Source: Acinetobacter baumannii (GTDB lineage: Bacteria > Pseudomonadota > Gammaproteobacteria > Pseudomonadales > Moraxellaceae). From it: 61,346 nucleotides of DNA. The translations under genes were made by a program, and so were the position numbers. The notes below the pieces were generated by a model. The model saw only the letters and a program-made list of their open reading frames with translations. It was not told where the DNA came from and ran no database searches. This document shows, one piece after another, positions 1-7,933 of the stretch. The DNA is taken from positions 1 to 61,346 of the forward strand of contig NZ_JADVOP010000027.1 in NCBI RefSeq assembly GCF_016508585.1, written 5' to 3'. Position 1 is the stretch's first letter. The number at the start of each line of letters is the position of its first letter.

Positions 1-93
1 ATTCATTGAGATTTTTTTTCATATTCAAGATAGATTTCCAATAATAACTAGTGTTAAGTTAAAGCAATGAAATTCTCTAAACTTTAAATAAAA

Positions 94-120
94 TTAACAA
101 TTTATAAAGGAGGATATAAT
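94..120 (+). promoter_or_regulatory. possible promoter of the GTPase/roadblock operon
   Basis: A TTAACA box (94-99) is followed after 15 bp by a perfect TATAAT (115-120). This would start transcription near 127 and leave a leader of about 145 nt before the first gene at 272. The spacing is short and the region is very AT-rich, so the call is weak. Nothing else is recognisable in 1-271. Confidence 0.25.
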
Positions 121-271
121 AGCAATAAATAAAATGACTAAATGCTATACATTTGAACATTAAAAAAATGTTTTAACTGGAAAAACAATAAATCTAGTAT
201 TAATTTAAACACATGACGACCGTTAAAATGTACTACACACTTTAATCTTTCAATCTCAGATAAGTGATATT

Positions 272-1240
272 ATGAACAATCAATGTATCAATATCGCAAT
301 TTCAGGCTTAGGTTTAACCACCTCGGATGATCTTAAAATCAGGCTGCGGAAAATTTTACCAACACATATTGGTATAAATTGGACAAGTGTCTCAGATCAA
401 AATATCAACTGTATTCTGATCAATGAGCAGTTTTTTGAAAATGATAATATTCAAAACATTATTCAAAATAAAAATATTCCTTACTTAAAAATATCAAAAC
501 ACAGTGAACACACAGAAAGTGCTCAAGATAACTTACTTTGCATCCCCATTTATGATGAATGCACACTGAAAGATTGGGTCAATATCAAATTACTTCGACA
601 AACAGATTCACCTGTAGCCAGTTTTGATTTATCTCTGGATGAAACCGAAACTCAATTTGAAATTAAAGAAATTGATTTCTTTGCTGACCTCTATGCTCAA
701 GACAGTCGTAAAGTCCTTCTCAGTGATCATCTAGGAACCATTGCCATTATAGACCACCATGCGCATTTGGCTTGGCTTGAAGCGACGCGTGATGAGTATC
801 AGACTGACCGTTCAATACATTATACCGCAGCACTCACTTCCGATTTTATTAAGGTTTCTCGTAAACGTCAGTTTAACCTGGAAGACTGGTTATTTAATGT
901 AATCTGGAAAAATCCTCAAATCATCACTGTACCTGCCACCGACAAATATTATCGCTTGAAGTTTTGGGTTCAACCGAATCAACTCGACAAGAAACTGTTA
1001 TTACAACTTTCGGCTTGCTTTATCTATGGTGCTGAAATTCAACATGTTGCAGATAAGCTCAATATTCCTGTTACAACTGTTCAGCATTTTGTAGCTGCCA
1101 ATCTAGCCATTCATAATGCGGAAGTCATTTCTGCAAAAGACAGCCAGTTCGATAAATCTCAGAGCGACGAACAACACACTGAAAATAAAGGAATCTTAAA
1201 AAGCTTTTTTAACAAGTTAAAAAGTAAGTTTAAGTTTTAA
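272..1240 (+). CDS. unknown protein of a GTPase-roadblock operon, winged-helix-like C-terminus
   Basis: I do not recognise a named family. The 322-residue soluble protein has no signal peptide or membrane segment. Residues 1-100 alternate strands and helices in a way that could be a degenerate receiver-like fold. Around residues 245-285 (QLSACFIYGAEIQHVADKLNIP) the pattern resembles a small helical/winged-helix domain. The last 15 residues form a basic amphipathic helix (KSFFNKLKSKFKF), which may touch the membrane. It is the first gene of an operon: an MglA-like GTPase starts 14 bp downstream and a roadblock protein follows. By context it is probably an effector, adaptor or regulator of that GTPase switch; this is inference only. 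Confidence 0.8.
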   Translation: MNNQCINIAISGLGLTTSDDLKIRLRKILPTHIGINWTSVSDQNINCILINEQFFENDNIQNIIQNKNIPYLKISKHSEHTESAQDNLLCIPIYDECTLKDWVNIKLLRQTDSPVASFDLSLDETETQFEIKEIDFFADLYAQDSRKVLLSDHLGTIAIIDHHAHLAWLEATRDEYQTDRSIHYTAALTSDFIKVSRKRQFNLEDWLFNVIWKNPQIITVPATDKYYRLKFWVQPNQLDKKLLLQLSACFIYGAEIQHVADKLNIPVTTVQHFVAANLAIHNAEVISAKDSQFDKSQSDEQHTENKGILKSFFNKLKSKFKF

Positions 1241-1254
1241 GGGATAGGTACATA

Positions 1255-1788
1255 ATGATTATTCAACAATACAAAATTGTTTTTGCAGGTTCAATGGGGG
1301 CAGGAAAAACCGAAGCGATTAAATCGCTCTCTGAGATTCCTGTACTGGCGACAGAAGCCTTTAATACGGATGAACATAGTCATAAAAAGCTCAACACTAC
1401 AGTTGGGATCGACTATGGAGAAGTCACGCTTGATGATGGCAATAAAGTCGGTCTTTATGGAACACCAGGGCAAGGACGTTTCGACTTTATGTGGGGTGTG
1501 ATCTGTAAAGGGGCTATTGGCACAATCCTCTTGATTGACCATAGTTTACAAACACCTTTGGAAGAGTTGGACTATTACATCAACACCTTTAAACAATACG
1601 GCGACAACATTGTGATTGGTATTACCCATATTGATGATGATTTGGCTAAACCGACTCACCAATATCGACAATGGCTATTAGAACGGCAACTCAACTTCCC
1701 TGTTTTCTTCATCGATGCACGAAAGAAAGCAGACGTACTCTTACTCTTGGAGACATTGATTACCGCATTAGAAATTAAATATTTATAA
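1255..1788 (+). CDS. MglA/CvnD-like small Ras-like GTPase
   Basis: A 177-residue cytoplasmic small GTPase of the group often annotated 'ATP/GTP-binding protein' (COG2229 type). The P-loop is GSMGAGKT at residues 12-19. The switch II region reads YGTPGQ (68-73), so the aspartate of the usual DxxG is replaced by glycine, as I recall for this subfamily and for conservon GTPases. The base-specificity motif is THID (124-127) instead of NKxD. The gene sits between an unknown protein and a roadblock/LC7 protein; MglA GTPases typically work with roadblock-type GAP partners such as MglB. A role as a signalling or polarity switch is inferred from that pairing. The start ATG follows an AGGT-containing stretch. 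Confidence 0.88.
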   Translation: MIIQQYKIVFAGSMGAGKTEAIKSLSEIPVLATEAFNTDEHSHKKLNTTVGIDYGEVTLDDGNKVGLYGTPGQGRFDFMWGVICKGAIGTILLIDHSLQTPLEELDYYINTFKQYGDNIVIGITHIDDDLAKPTHQYRQWLLERQLNFPVFFIDARKKADVLLLLETLITALEIKYL

Positions 1789-1805
1789 CCCATCATGAGG
1801 TGCCT

Positions 1806-2219
1806 ATGAATTTAGCTGAGCAACGGGCAGCACCAGAAGCATTGGTTGCATTTGCCAAACAGCAGATACAAGAAGTGATCAACCATGTCAATCATATTGA
1901 GTTCATTATGATTTGTTCAAGTGATGGTTTTGAGTTAGCTTCAGTAAGTAAACGCTATCAATTTCAATCCAGTAAACTGGCAGCGGTGAGCAGTTCAATT
2001 TTAGCGATGGTCAGCGCTTTTTTATCAGAAATCAATTTGACTGGCTGTCAAAGTATCAGTTTAGATGCCGAAAATGGTAAAGCCGTATTAACAGCTATAC
2101 CATGTACCAAACATCCTATGCTCATCGTCACATTAAGCACTAAAGAGGTCTTATTGGGACAATTGCTCTATCACTTAAAAGAAGCCAGCCAAGCCATTAT
2201 CCAACAAGATCAACCCTAG
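1806..2219 (+). CDS. roadblock/LC7 domain protein, probable GTPase partner
   Basis: A 137-residue cytoplasmic protein with a roadblock/LC7 fold over most of its length. The characteristic part is the HIEFIMICSSDGFELASVS strand-turn-strand followed by a long helix (LAAVSSSILAMVSAF) and further strands. Roadblock proteins such as MglB dimerise and act as GAPs or scaffolds for MglA-type GTPases, and the gene for such a GTPase ends 17 bp upstream. I chose the ATG at 1806, which has GAGG six bases upstream, over the in-frame GTG at 1800. The operon probably ends here, as the next gene converges on it from the other strand. Confidence 0.88.
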   Translation: MNLAEQRAAPEALVAFAKQQIQEVINHVNHIEFIMICSSDGFELASVSKRYQFQSSKLAAVSSSILAMVSAFLSEINLTGCQSISLDAENGKAVLTAIPCTKHPMLIVTLSTKEVLLGQLLYHLKEASQAIIQQDQP

Positions 2220-2258
2220 AAAAATGTCCCCTCTTGCTTAAACTGTTCGACAGTCTTG

Positions 2259-3104
2259 TTAAGGCGTTGCATAAATTGTGGTTTGCGATTTGCCATGTAC
2301 TTTGGATTGATACATCAATAGATCTGCTTGATGAGTAGCATCGTCAATATTTTCAGGTAATTCATCATAAGTACGAATTCCCATACTAAAATCAATACCG
2401 AACTGCTGTTTCAATCCACTTAGCAAAAAGCTTTTTCTTAGACGTCTTTCATAATCTTCAATCGCCTGTAGATCAATGTCTTGTAAGATCACAATAAACT
2501 CATCCCCGCCCATACGTGCAATGACATCTGAATGCCGAGTGGTCGATTTTAACACCTGTGCAAACTCAACCAATACATCATCCCCTTTGCTGTGTCCATA
2601 GGTATCATTGACGGCTTTGAAACCATCCAAATCAATAAGACCAACAGCAAAGGTTTGTTCTGTTTTACCGTATCTCTTTTTTAATGCCTGATAGGCTAAA
2701 TTAAATGCCCGCGTATTATTCAATGAGGTTAAAGGATCTTTCATCGCCATAAGCGTCATTTCATTTAAGTTTATTTTTATTCTACGCAGTAAAATCGCCA
2801 CAATACTAAAAAAGCCCAGTCGTACGCATGCATTCCAAAAGGGAATAATCGAATTGGTGTACTCATGTCCTGCACTATAATCCGCATATAACCATGTAAG
2901 ACCAGATAAAATTACAGTAATGATGACAACATACTTATGGTCATACCATGCTGCAACCGAAACTGGAATTAAATAAAAAACTGCAAAAGAATATTCATAG
3001 CCTGTAGAGAGATCAATGATTCCCAAAACAATAATCATCAAAAGTAAAGTAGCACGCCGAACAATCGAACTCATAAATAAATACGTTTCCAACTGTTTAA
3101 TCAT
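2259..3104 (-). CDS. membrane diguanylate cyclase (GGDEF)
   Basis: A 281-residue inner-membrane protein that should make cyclic di-GMP from two GTP. The N-terminal ~105 residues hold about four hydrophobic segments (near 18-32, 38-53, 58-73, 90-106). They look like a small integral-membrane sensor and include no obvious periplasmic ligand domain. The GGDEF domain starts at DPLTSLNNTRAF (~123-134). The active-site motif is intact GGDEF (199-203). An inhibitory I-site RxxD is present at 190-193, five residues before it, so product feedback is likely. It converges on the GTPase-roadblock operon. Its upstream region contains the first copy of the 300-bp repeat. Confidence 0.93.
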   Translation of the reverse strand: MIKQLETYLFMSSIVRRATLLLMIIVLGIIDLSTGYEYSFAVFYLIPVSVAAWYDHKYVVIITVILSGLTWLYADYSAGHEYTNSIIPFWNACVRLGFFSIVAILLRRIKINLNEMTLMAMKDPLTSLNNTRAFNLAYQALKKRYGKTEQTFAVGLIDLDGFKAVNDTYGHSKGDDVLVEFAQVLKSTTRHSDVIARMGGDEFIVILQDIDLQAIEDYERRLRKSFLLSGLKQQFGIDFSMGIRTYDELPENIDDATHQADLLMYQSKVHGKSQTTIYATP

Positions 3105-3315
3105 AGGATCACAATCCTTTGTGTTATCATTACAATATCGTATAGATTAATTTAAAAAAACCAATAATTAAATATTCAACTGCATATCAATAATTCCATG
3201 TTTTAAATAAATTTAGTCGTGTTTTTGAATTAAAACTGGATAGTATTTACTGAGTTATAATTAAAATAACCATGAAAGTAAAGTAATATAAAGGGATAAA
3301 TACTGTTATAAAATA

Positions 3316-3615
3316 GAATTCTTTGGGTGTTAGGGAAAACAACTGTGGTTTACTTCAACGATTAAAACTTTGTAAGTTTTAACCCTATTGCCTATAAACT
3401 TTTGGTCTATAGCGTCCTAAGCCGAATCGAGACCTTGTGGGTAAGTACTACACGCACGTTGTACGTTACTGGTAGCAATCTACTCTTTTCGATCCCTGTT
3501 CACCCTTGCAAACCATATTAACCAAAGCTGTTCAGGATTATTTTCCTAAGATGATGTCTTTTGAGCTGAATTTAAAAAAATTTCCCGACAAAGTAGCCAA
3601 TTGAAGAATTTTTAT
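3316..3615. repeat. ~300-bp intergenic repeat, copy 1, with RNA-like inverted repeats
   Basis: This copy matches copy 2 (4589-4916). The part from GGGAAAAC (3333) to GATCCCT is nearly identical (about four differences in 165 bp), and weaker similarity extends to both edges. It holds nested inverted repeats: AAAACTT/AAGTTTT (364-380 of the 3-kb block), ATCGA/TCGAT (3426-3430 with 3489-3493) enclosing GTAAGTAC/GTACgTTAC (3441-3469), and outer ends GGGAAAA/TTTTCC (3333 and 3541). No open frame runs through it. It lies about 210 bp upstream of the diguanylate cyclase and downstream of the DUF1003 gene. It may be a structured RNA or a MITE-like element; the strand is not clear and no target duplication is visible. 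Confidence 0.75.
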
Positions 3616-3711
3616 ATCCGGCTATATCTAATTCCTGTTTTTTCCAAGTATAAGCGCTCAAAAATAGAAATCCTTTCTTTTTCAGTTTTAGTAGAGGTCA
3701 ATGACTCAAAA

Positions 3712-4413
3712 CTATTTTTTCTTATTCATCTCCGATAATAAATCCAATTGGATTTCCTGAATTTTTGCCAATTTATCCCATTGGTGCATCAACAAATGGT
3801 CTATTTTTTCATGTAAGTGTCGAATTTCGAGTTCAGCTTTTAAATTGACCTGATAATCATTTTGCGAACGCAGACGATCTTTGGCTTCTTGACGATTTTG
3901 ACTCATCATAATAATGGGAGCTTGTACAGCCGCCAGACAAGATAAAATGAGATTCAGTAAAATAAAAGGATAAGGGTCGGCAGGCTGTTTCACCATTACC
4001 ACTGTATTCACAATAATCCAGATCGCCAAGAACAGACTAAAACAAATTAAAAAAGCCCAACTTCCTCCAAAAGTGGCTATCTTATCTGCTAAACGCTCTC
4101 CCAAAGTCCAGTTTTCGTGGAGTTGGCTTTCAGTATTTTTTGTGATGAGTTCGTGCTGTTGCATGCTGTTCAGCACTTCATAGGCTAAACTTGATACTTC
4201 ACCTTGTTCCGATTGCAATAAAGATTGTACATATTGCATCCGGTATTTGGTTAGATCTGCTCTACAAATATAATCCTGTGTAGACCATTCTGGAAAATCT
4301 TGCGCAATTTCTTCAGTAATCACTTTGCGAATGGTACCCATGGGTACCACATCATGATCAGAAAAACTTTTTTTACAGACAAAGCAAATATGATTCTCAG
4401 GCTTTTCTTTCAT
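3712..4413 (-). CDS. DUF1003 membrane protein with N-terminal CxxC
   Basis: A 233-residue inner-membrane protein of the DUF1003 family. The N-terminus carries CFVCKKSF (a CxxC knuckle at about residues 10-13) and a conserved-looking soluble part. The family core is a pair of transmembrane helices (about 118-138 and 148-170) with FGGSWAF before the first and QAPIIMMSQNRQEAKDR after the second. A charged helical tail with coiled-coil character ends the protein. The function of DUF1003 proteins is not established. The gene stands alone, flanked on both sides by copies of the same 300-bp repeat in direct orientation, so recombination between them could delete it. Confidence 0.9.
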   Translation of the reverse strand: MKEKPENHICFVCKKSFSDHDVVPMGTIRKVITEEIAQDFPEWSTQDYICRADLTKYRMQYVQSLLQSEQGEVSSLAYEVLNSMQQHELITKNTESQLHENWTLGERLADKIATFGGSWAFLICFSLFLAIWIIVNTVVMVKQPADPYPFILLNLILSCLAAVQAPIIMMSQNRQEAKDRLRSQNDYQVNLKAELEIRHLHEKIDHLLMHQWDKLAKIQEIQLDLLSEMNKKK

Positions 4414-4588
4414 AACATTACTCTTATCTTGTTCTTTTAAAACCTTTGATGATTAAGACCAAGCATAGAATATATTTAAATGTCTTTGGGTGCAGAGCGT
4501 ACCAGAATTAGTTGTTTTTTCTGATATAAGAAACAAAATTGAATAGATTTATCTGATTATATACTTGTTAGGTAAATATATTTTTATT

Positions 4589-4916
4589 GAATTTTTTGGA
4601 TGAGCGGGAAAACAACTGTGGTTTACTTCAACTATTAAAACTTTGTAAGTTTTAACCCTATTGCCTATAAACTTTTGGTCTATAGCGTCCTAAGCCGAAT
4701 CGAGACCTTGTGGGTAAGTACTACACGCACGTTGTACGCAACTGGTAGCAATCTGCTCTTTTCGATCCCTTACATCCTTGAAAACAATATTAATCAAATC
4801 AGTCCGGGATTATTTTCCTAAGATAGATTGATTTTTGCATTTTTCAGAAATTTTTTTCTTTAAAACAATCTATTTAAAAAAAATTTCCCAAATCTGTTAA
4901 TTAAATGAATTTTTAT
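4589..4916. repeat. ~300-bp intergenic repeat, copy 2, with RNA-like inverted repeats
   Basis: This is the direct repeat of 3316-3615. The core from GGGAAAAC (4606) to GATCCCT (4770) is almost identical. The following ~60 bp have diverged, but the closing ATTATTTTCCTAAGAT (to 4824) and a later TTTAAAAAAAATTTCCC block are kept. One inverted repeat has decayed here (GTACGCAAC in place of GTACGTTAC) while ATCGA/TCGAT and GGGAAAA/TTTTCC are intact. It lies about 175 bp upstream of the DUF1003 gene, the same relative position that copy 1 takes to its downstream gene. Confidence 0.75.
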
Positions 4917-4931
4917 TGCAGAAATCAGAGC

Positions 4932-4966
4932 AAAAATGCAAATTTAATTTCTGAATTTGCATTTTT
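4932..4966 (-). terminator. intrinsic terminator after the 5031-5468 gene
   Basis: A perfect 13-bp inverted repeat AAAAATGCAAATT / AATTTGCATTTTT with a 9-base loop lies 65 bp after the stop of the gene at 5031 on the minus strand. A/T runs on both sides would let it work in both directions. Confidence 0.75.
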
Positions 4967-5030
4967 AATCCAGCAGGTCATCATTATTTTATAGTGACGT
5001 GTAAGTCTGCCTTTCAGCTGATTAGAATTT

Positions 5031-5468
5031 TTAATGGGTTTGTTTTACTTGATTGAAAATGTCTTCTAAAGCTGCTCTATCTTGATTTAAGAACGCTGTT
5101 AAACTCGTCTTAATCTGCTCAAGTGTACTGTGCTTGATGGCAAATAGCGCTTTATTCTTTCGTATCATTAATCCAAATAATTCACGCTGTGGAATAACCA
5201 AGGTAATATTGCTTTCTAACTTAAACTCAAAATCTTCAGTTTTAGCATAAGCATTCAGTGTTATGGTCAAATATTCATTTGATGTAGGATGAATCACCTT
5301 AAACATCGTACTAAGACCATCCAGTTGCAATTGTACAACACGTTGGCGTCGCCAACTGATGCTTTCAAATTTCGTCAGTACTTCTGCTATCTCAAGATTA
5401 CTGATACGTTCCATGTCATGCTCACTGGTATGATTTGGATACTGAATGTGAATTTCAAAATTGCTCAT
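5031..5468 (-). CDS. unknown protein, paralogue of the gene at 5731
   Basis: A 145-residue soluble protein of no family that I recognise. It is clearly related to the next gene upstream (5731-6180): both start with a xxFxxxIxxP strand, share ISWRRxxxxQLQ / INWRRxxxTQLQ, an xFxxxSNIxLxxxxxEFxGxxxRKxK block and a C-terminal helix ending in LFLNxxxxA-type sequence. I chose the ATG at 5468 because it aligns with the paralogue's start, although an in-frame frame extends to 5522. The two genes are tandem, in the same direction, each with its own terminator, so they probably arose by duplication. Function unknown. Confidence 0.75.
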   Translation of the reverse strand: MSNFEIHIQYPNHTSEHDMERISNLEIAEVLTKFESISWRRQRVVQLQLDGLSTMFKVIHPTSNEYLTITLNAYAKTEDFEFKLESNITLVIPQRELFGLMIRKNKALFAIKHSTLEQIKTSLTAFLNQDRAALEDIFNQVKQTH

Positions 5469-5675
5469 TACTCTATAACGCATACACTTAAAATCTTCTT
5501 GTAGTGTAACAATACTCATCAAAAAACATAGAGAACCAGATCATATTTTTAAAACTAAGTTATTTATTTTTAAATGTAAATTGTGAAAAACCTCACTTTT
5601 TTTATTCTTTATATGTATCAGGTATATTTTACTCATCGGTCAATTAATTTTAGTGTTTGCATTCATATTGATTGC

Positions 5676-5709
5676 AAAAAAATCAGGAAGCTTCGACTTC
5701 CTGATTTTT
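5676..5709 (-). terminator. intrinsic terminator after the 5731-6180 gene
   Basis: A 13-bp perfect stem AAAAATCAGGAAG / CTTCCTGATTTTT with loop CTTCGA lies 22 bp beyond the stop of the minus-strand gene at 5731. It separates the two paralogues into different transcripts. Confidence 0.85.
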
Positions 5710-5730
5710 GTCAATTTTTTCGATCTGAAA

Positions 5731-6180
5731 TCAGGCTAAACGATGTTCTTGCAACATTTTTTTGTGCATCAATTGTCTGTACTGTTCTGTCATTGCATCA
5801 ATTTGCCCATTTAAAAAAAGACTGAGTTGTTCTGAAACCTGTGTTTGATTCAAATTCTTATAGAACACATCATATTTCTTTTTACGTGTTAAAAATCCTA
5901 AAAACTCTTTACTTTCTACAGTCAATTGAATATTACTATCAATTTGAAAGACGGGTTCAGCTTTACTGGATTGCGTATTGAGTTGGATATGTAAATATAA
6001 TTCTGTTTCCGTATCTTGTACTGCGAAAAAGATTTCTGAATCAGCAGCTTGAAGTTGAGTCAGAAATAAACGACGCCAGTTAATCGCATAAAATTTTGCC
6101 CGAATCTGCTCTATATCTTCAGCTTCAAATGAATCGACTGCTTGTGCCGGCAAACTGATTTCGACATCGAACTTTCTCAT
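5731..6180 (-). CDS. unknown protein, paralogue of the gene at 5031
   Basis: A 149-residue soluble protein without signal peptide or membrane segments. It resembles the neighbouring product of 5031-5468 over the whole length, with conserved INWRR (near 33), QLQAADSEIFFAV, a SNIQLTVESKEFLGFLTRKKK block and a helical C-terminus (LFLNGQIDAMTEQYRQLMHKK). No catalytic motif stands out. I chose the ATG at 6180, which has AGGTGA five bases upstream; a GTG three codons earlier is also in frame but lies within that ribosome-binding site. The pair may encode a heteromeric complex or diverged duplicates; no known name. Confidence 0.8.
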   Translation of the reverse strand: MRKFDVEISLPAQAVDSFEAEDIEQIRAKFYAINWRRLFLTQLQAADSEIFFAVQDTETELYLHIQLNTQSSKAEPVFQIDSNIQLTVESKEFLGFLTRKKKYDVFYKNLNQTQVSEQLSLFLNGQIDAMTEQYRQLMHKKMLQEHRLA

Positions 6181-6548
6181 TGTTCTCACCTATCCATGTG
6201 ATGTTGATATTATGATTAATTAATAGCATTTATATCATTGTTTTAAAACAACTATTATCATTATTTTTTAAACTGATCATTTTCAATACAACATGGATCA
6301 CAACAATCCATCTAAAATCTGAAGTAGTCCATAAAATGCTGCTTGATCTAAAAATTATAGATCTAACATTTAGATGTCCCACTGACTTTTATGATAATAA
6401 ATCTCAAGCAAATGCGTTTTTTGAGGTTTTCTTTTTCTTGCATCTCTACTGAAATGATAAATCTACGTCATATTTTTAGAATAAGATAAAATCACCCATG
6501 CTGCATGGGTGTAATGCTGCAACATGGATGCAGAATGGATTTCAAATT
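6181..6548. other. AT-rich intergenic region without a gene
   Basis: I see no coding frame in these 368 bp. The right end holds a perfect inverted repeat, CACCCATG ctg CATGGGTG (6493-6511), followed by a looser CTGCA/TGCAG. On the minus strand it lies 38 bp after the stop of the 70-residue gene and is followed by T-rich sequence, so it is probably that gene's terminator. Confidence 0.5.
6493..6511 (-). terminator. hairpin after the 70-residue gene
   Basis: An 8-bp perfect stem with a three-base loop, followed on the minus strand by GATTTTATCTT. It is a plausible intrinsic terminator of the gene at 6549-6761, although the T run is interrupted. Confidence 0.5.
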
Positions 6549-6761
6549 CTAAGCTTCTGGACAGCAGTGTATACACGCTTTTATTTTTTCTCTTGGCCAA
6601 TTCATTTTAGCCCGCTTTAACGCCAAATCACTGGTCGCAAAAAATCCCAAGAGATTTTGCTGAGTGATATGGGGTAAATAGTTACAGCCTTGGGTAGCAT
6701 TATGTACTTCATATACCCCATTGGCTTGTGCATTTTGATTGATAATAAATTTGTCCATCAT
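6549..6761 (-). CDS. small conserved-looking hypothetical protein (70 aa)
   Basis: A 70-residue soluble protein that I do not assign to a named family. The sequence starts MMDKFIINQNAQANGVYEVHN, has a central NLLGFFATSDLALKRAK helix and ends with a CIHCCPEA cysteine cluster. The N-terminal pattern (FIINxNAQxNGxYEVHN) looks like a short antiparallel sheet. A strong AGGGGG ribosome-binding site lies about 7 bases before the start. It is monocistronic, with a hairpin after its stop. The cysteine-rich end could bind metal; this is a guess. Confidence 0.75.
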   Translation of the reverse strand: MMDKFIINQNAQANGVYEVHNATQGCNYLPHITQQNLLGFFATSDLALKRAKMNWPREKIKACIHCCPEA

Positions 6762-6959
6762 ACAGTTTCCCCCTATCTATTCGTCAAATAAACGAATAAA
6801 TCCATAATTAAGTTATGCCTTATTAATCCCATAATAAAAATATGCCTTTATTGTATAGAAATCAATCTTTTTATTTTTTTTGTTTTTGGATGTCTTCAAC
6901 ACATTTAAATAATTGGTTTTAAAAATTATTTATAGTTTTTTTAATTATCATGTTCATAT

Positions 6960-7541
6960 TTAAACCATTGAATTAAATTTATTTTCTTGTCTCGTTCTCT
7001 TCATCCAACGGAATACAAAAATCACCGCAATGATTCCAGCAATCACCACCAAAACAGGAACAATGAGCGATAATACTGAAACCACAATTGCTCCGATCCA
7101 TTCGCCTGTCGATACGACAGGATTCGCAATACCGCCTGTAGTTGCGGTGGATAATCCCCGAACCGCAACTGTCCCCATTTGTACCGCTGTTGCCGTTCCA
7201 CCCCCTACAATAATTGCAGCTGCCCAACTGGCAAACTGTGACATTTCACTACTACTCACCGCCATAGTAGTCAGCGTTCCTGCAACCATCGCAGCAGGTG
7301 TTGCAATGGTATCCAAGGCATTGTCCACCCAAGGAATATAATACGCACCAATCTCACAGACAGTTGCAACAGCCAAACCCATACATACAGATGGAATTGC
7401 CAACCACTCAAAACCTTTCATTGGTTCAAACCATCCCATCAATGATGCAATACTCATCACCAAGAGTGGAACAAACACACGAAAACCGCAGGCTGCACTT
7501 AAACCAATCCCGATACATAAGCTCAGAAGTGTTTCCACCAT
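6960..7541 (-). CDS. DUF4126 inner-membrane protein
   Basis: A 193-residue integral-membrane protein of the DUF4126 type. It begins with a hydrophobic helix (LLSLCIGIGLSAACGFRVFVPLL) that carries the family's 'GLSAACGFRVFVP' signature, and has about five membrane segments in all, with Gly/Ala-rich, repeat-like motifs (AAMVAGTLTTMAV, AAIIVGGGTATAVQ, TGGIANPVVSTGEW). The C-terminus is a basic cytoplasmic tail (RWMKRTRQENK). No function is established for the family. The gene is monocistronic; a bidirectional terminator lies just upstream at 7595, so its promoter must lie in the ~50 bp between. Confidence 0.88.
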   Translation of the reverse strand: MVETLLSLCIGIGLSAACGFRVFVPLLVMSIASLMGWFEPMKGFEWLAIPSVCMGLAVATVCEIGAYYIPWVDNALDTIATPAAMVAGTLTTMAVSSSEMSQFASWAAAIIVGGGTATAVQMGTVAVRGLSTATTGGIANPVVSTGEWIGAIVVSVLSLIVPVLVVIAGIIAVIFVFRWMKRTRQENKFNSMV

Positions 7542-7594
7542 GATGTCTCTACCTGTATTTTCATTATATTTTTCAACTTATTCTTAAATTAACA

Positions 7595-7624
7595 AAAAAG
7601 CCCTATTGGATGATAGGGCTTTTT
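7595..7624. terminator. bidirectional intrinsic terminator
   Basis: A 12-bp perfect stem AAAAAGCCCTAT / ATAGGGCTTTTT around loop TGGATG. It lies 36 bp after the stop of the zinc-ribbon gene on the minus strand and gives it a defined 3' end. Confidence 0.9.
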
Positions 7625-7659
7625 CTTAAAACTGCGAGTAGCTGTTTTGTTGATGCTGC

Positions 7660-7803
7660 TTAGGCATTCTTGTTGTTGAATTGATTGCCAAGGCATTTGG
7701 TACACGGAGGTAAACGATCTGTACCAATTTCTAAGTAAACACGATGTCCACATTGGACACAAAAATAGAAGCCTGTTCCAGGTTTTTGACCAGCAGTAAC
7801 CAT
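7660..7803 (-). CDS. 47-residue zinc-ribbon (rubredoxin-like) protein
   Basis: A short gene on the minus strand reading from the ATG at 7803 to the TAA at 7660. The product has four cysteines in two CxxC knuckles, C15-VQ-C18 and C34-TK-C37, spaced as in zinc-ribbon or rubredoxin-type domains, with GFYFCVQCGHR and LPPCTKCLGN around them. A clear GGAGAAC ribbosome-binding site lies just upstream. Such proteins bind zinc (or iron) and are usually annotated only as 'zinc ribbon-containing protein'; the partner is unknown. It has its own terminator at 7595. Confidence 0.85.
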   Translation of the reverse strand: MVTAGQKPGTGFYFCVQCGHRVYLEIGTDRLPPCTKCLGNQFNNKNA

Positions 7804-7933
7804 TTTTGTTCTCCATAGGTTTTAGAAATGGTGAATAAAGTATAGCCAAATTTTGCTGTATGTCTACTGTCTATTTTAAAAAATGATGGTGTCATTTTTG
7901 CAAGAAATGATTTCAAGAAAGGCTTTATAAGTT

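Noticed and set aside
134..163. Nine-codon ORF after an AAAGGAGG sequence in the first intergenic region
   Set aside because: The Shine-Dalgarno-like box is about 20 bases before the ATG, too far, and overlaps the putative TATAAT box.
7589..7849. 86-residue frame over the zinc-ribbon gene
   Set aside because: It is a shadow in another frame; the 47-residue zinc-ribbon frame has the ribosome-binding site and the CxxC motifs.
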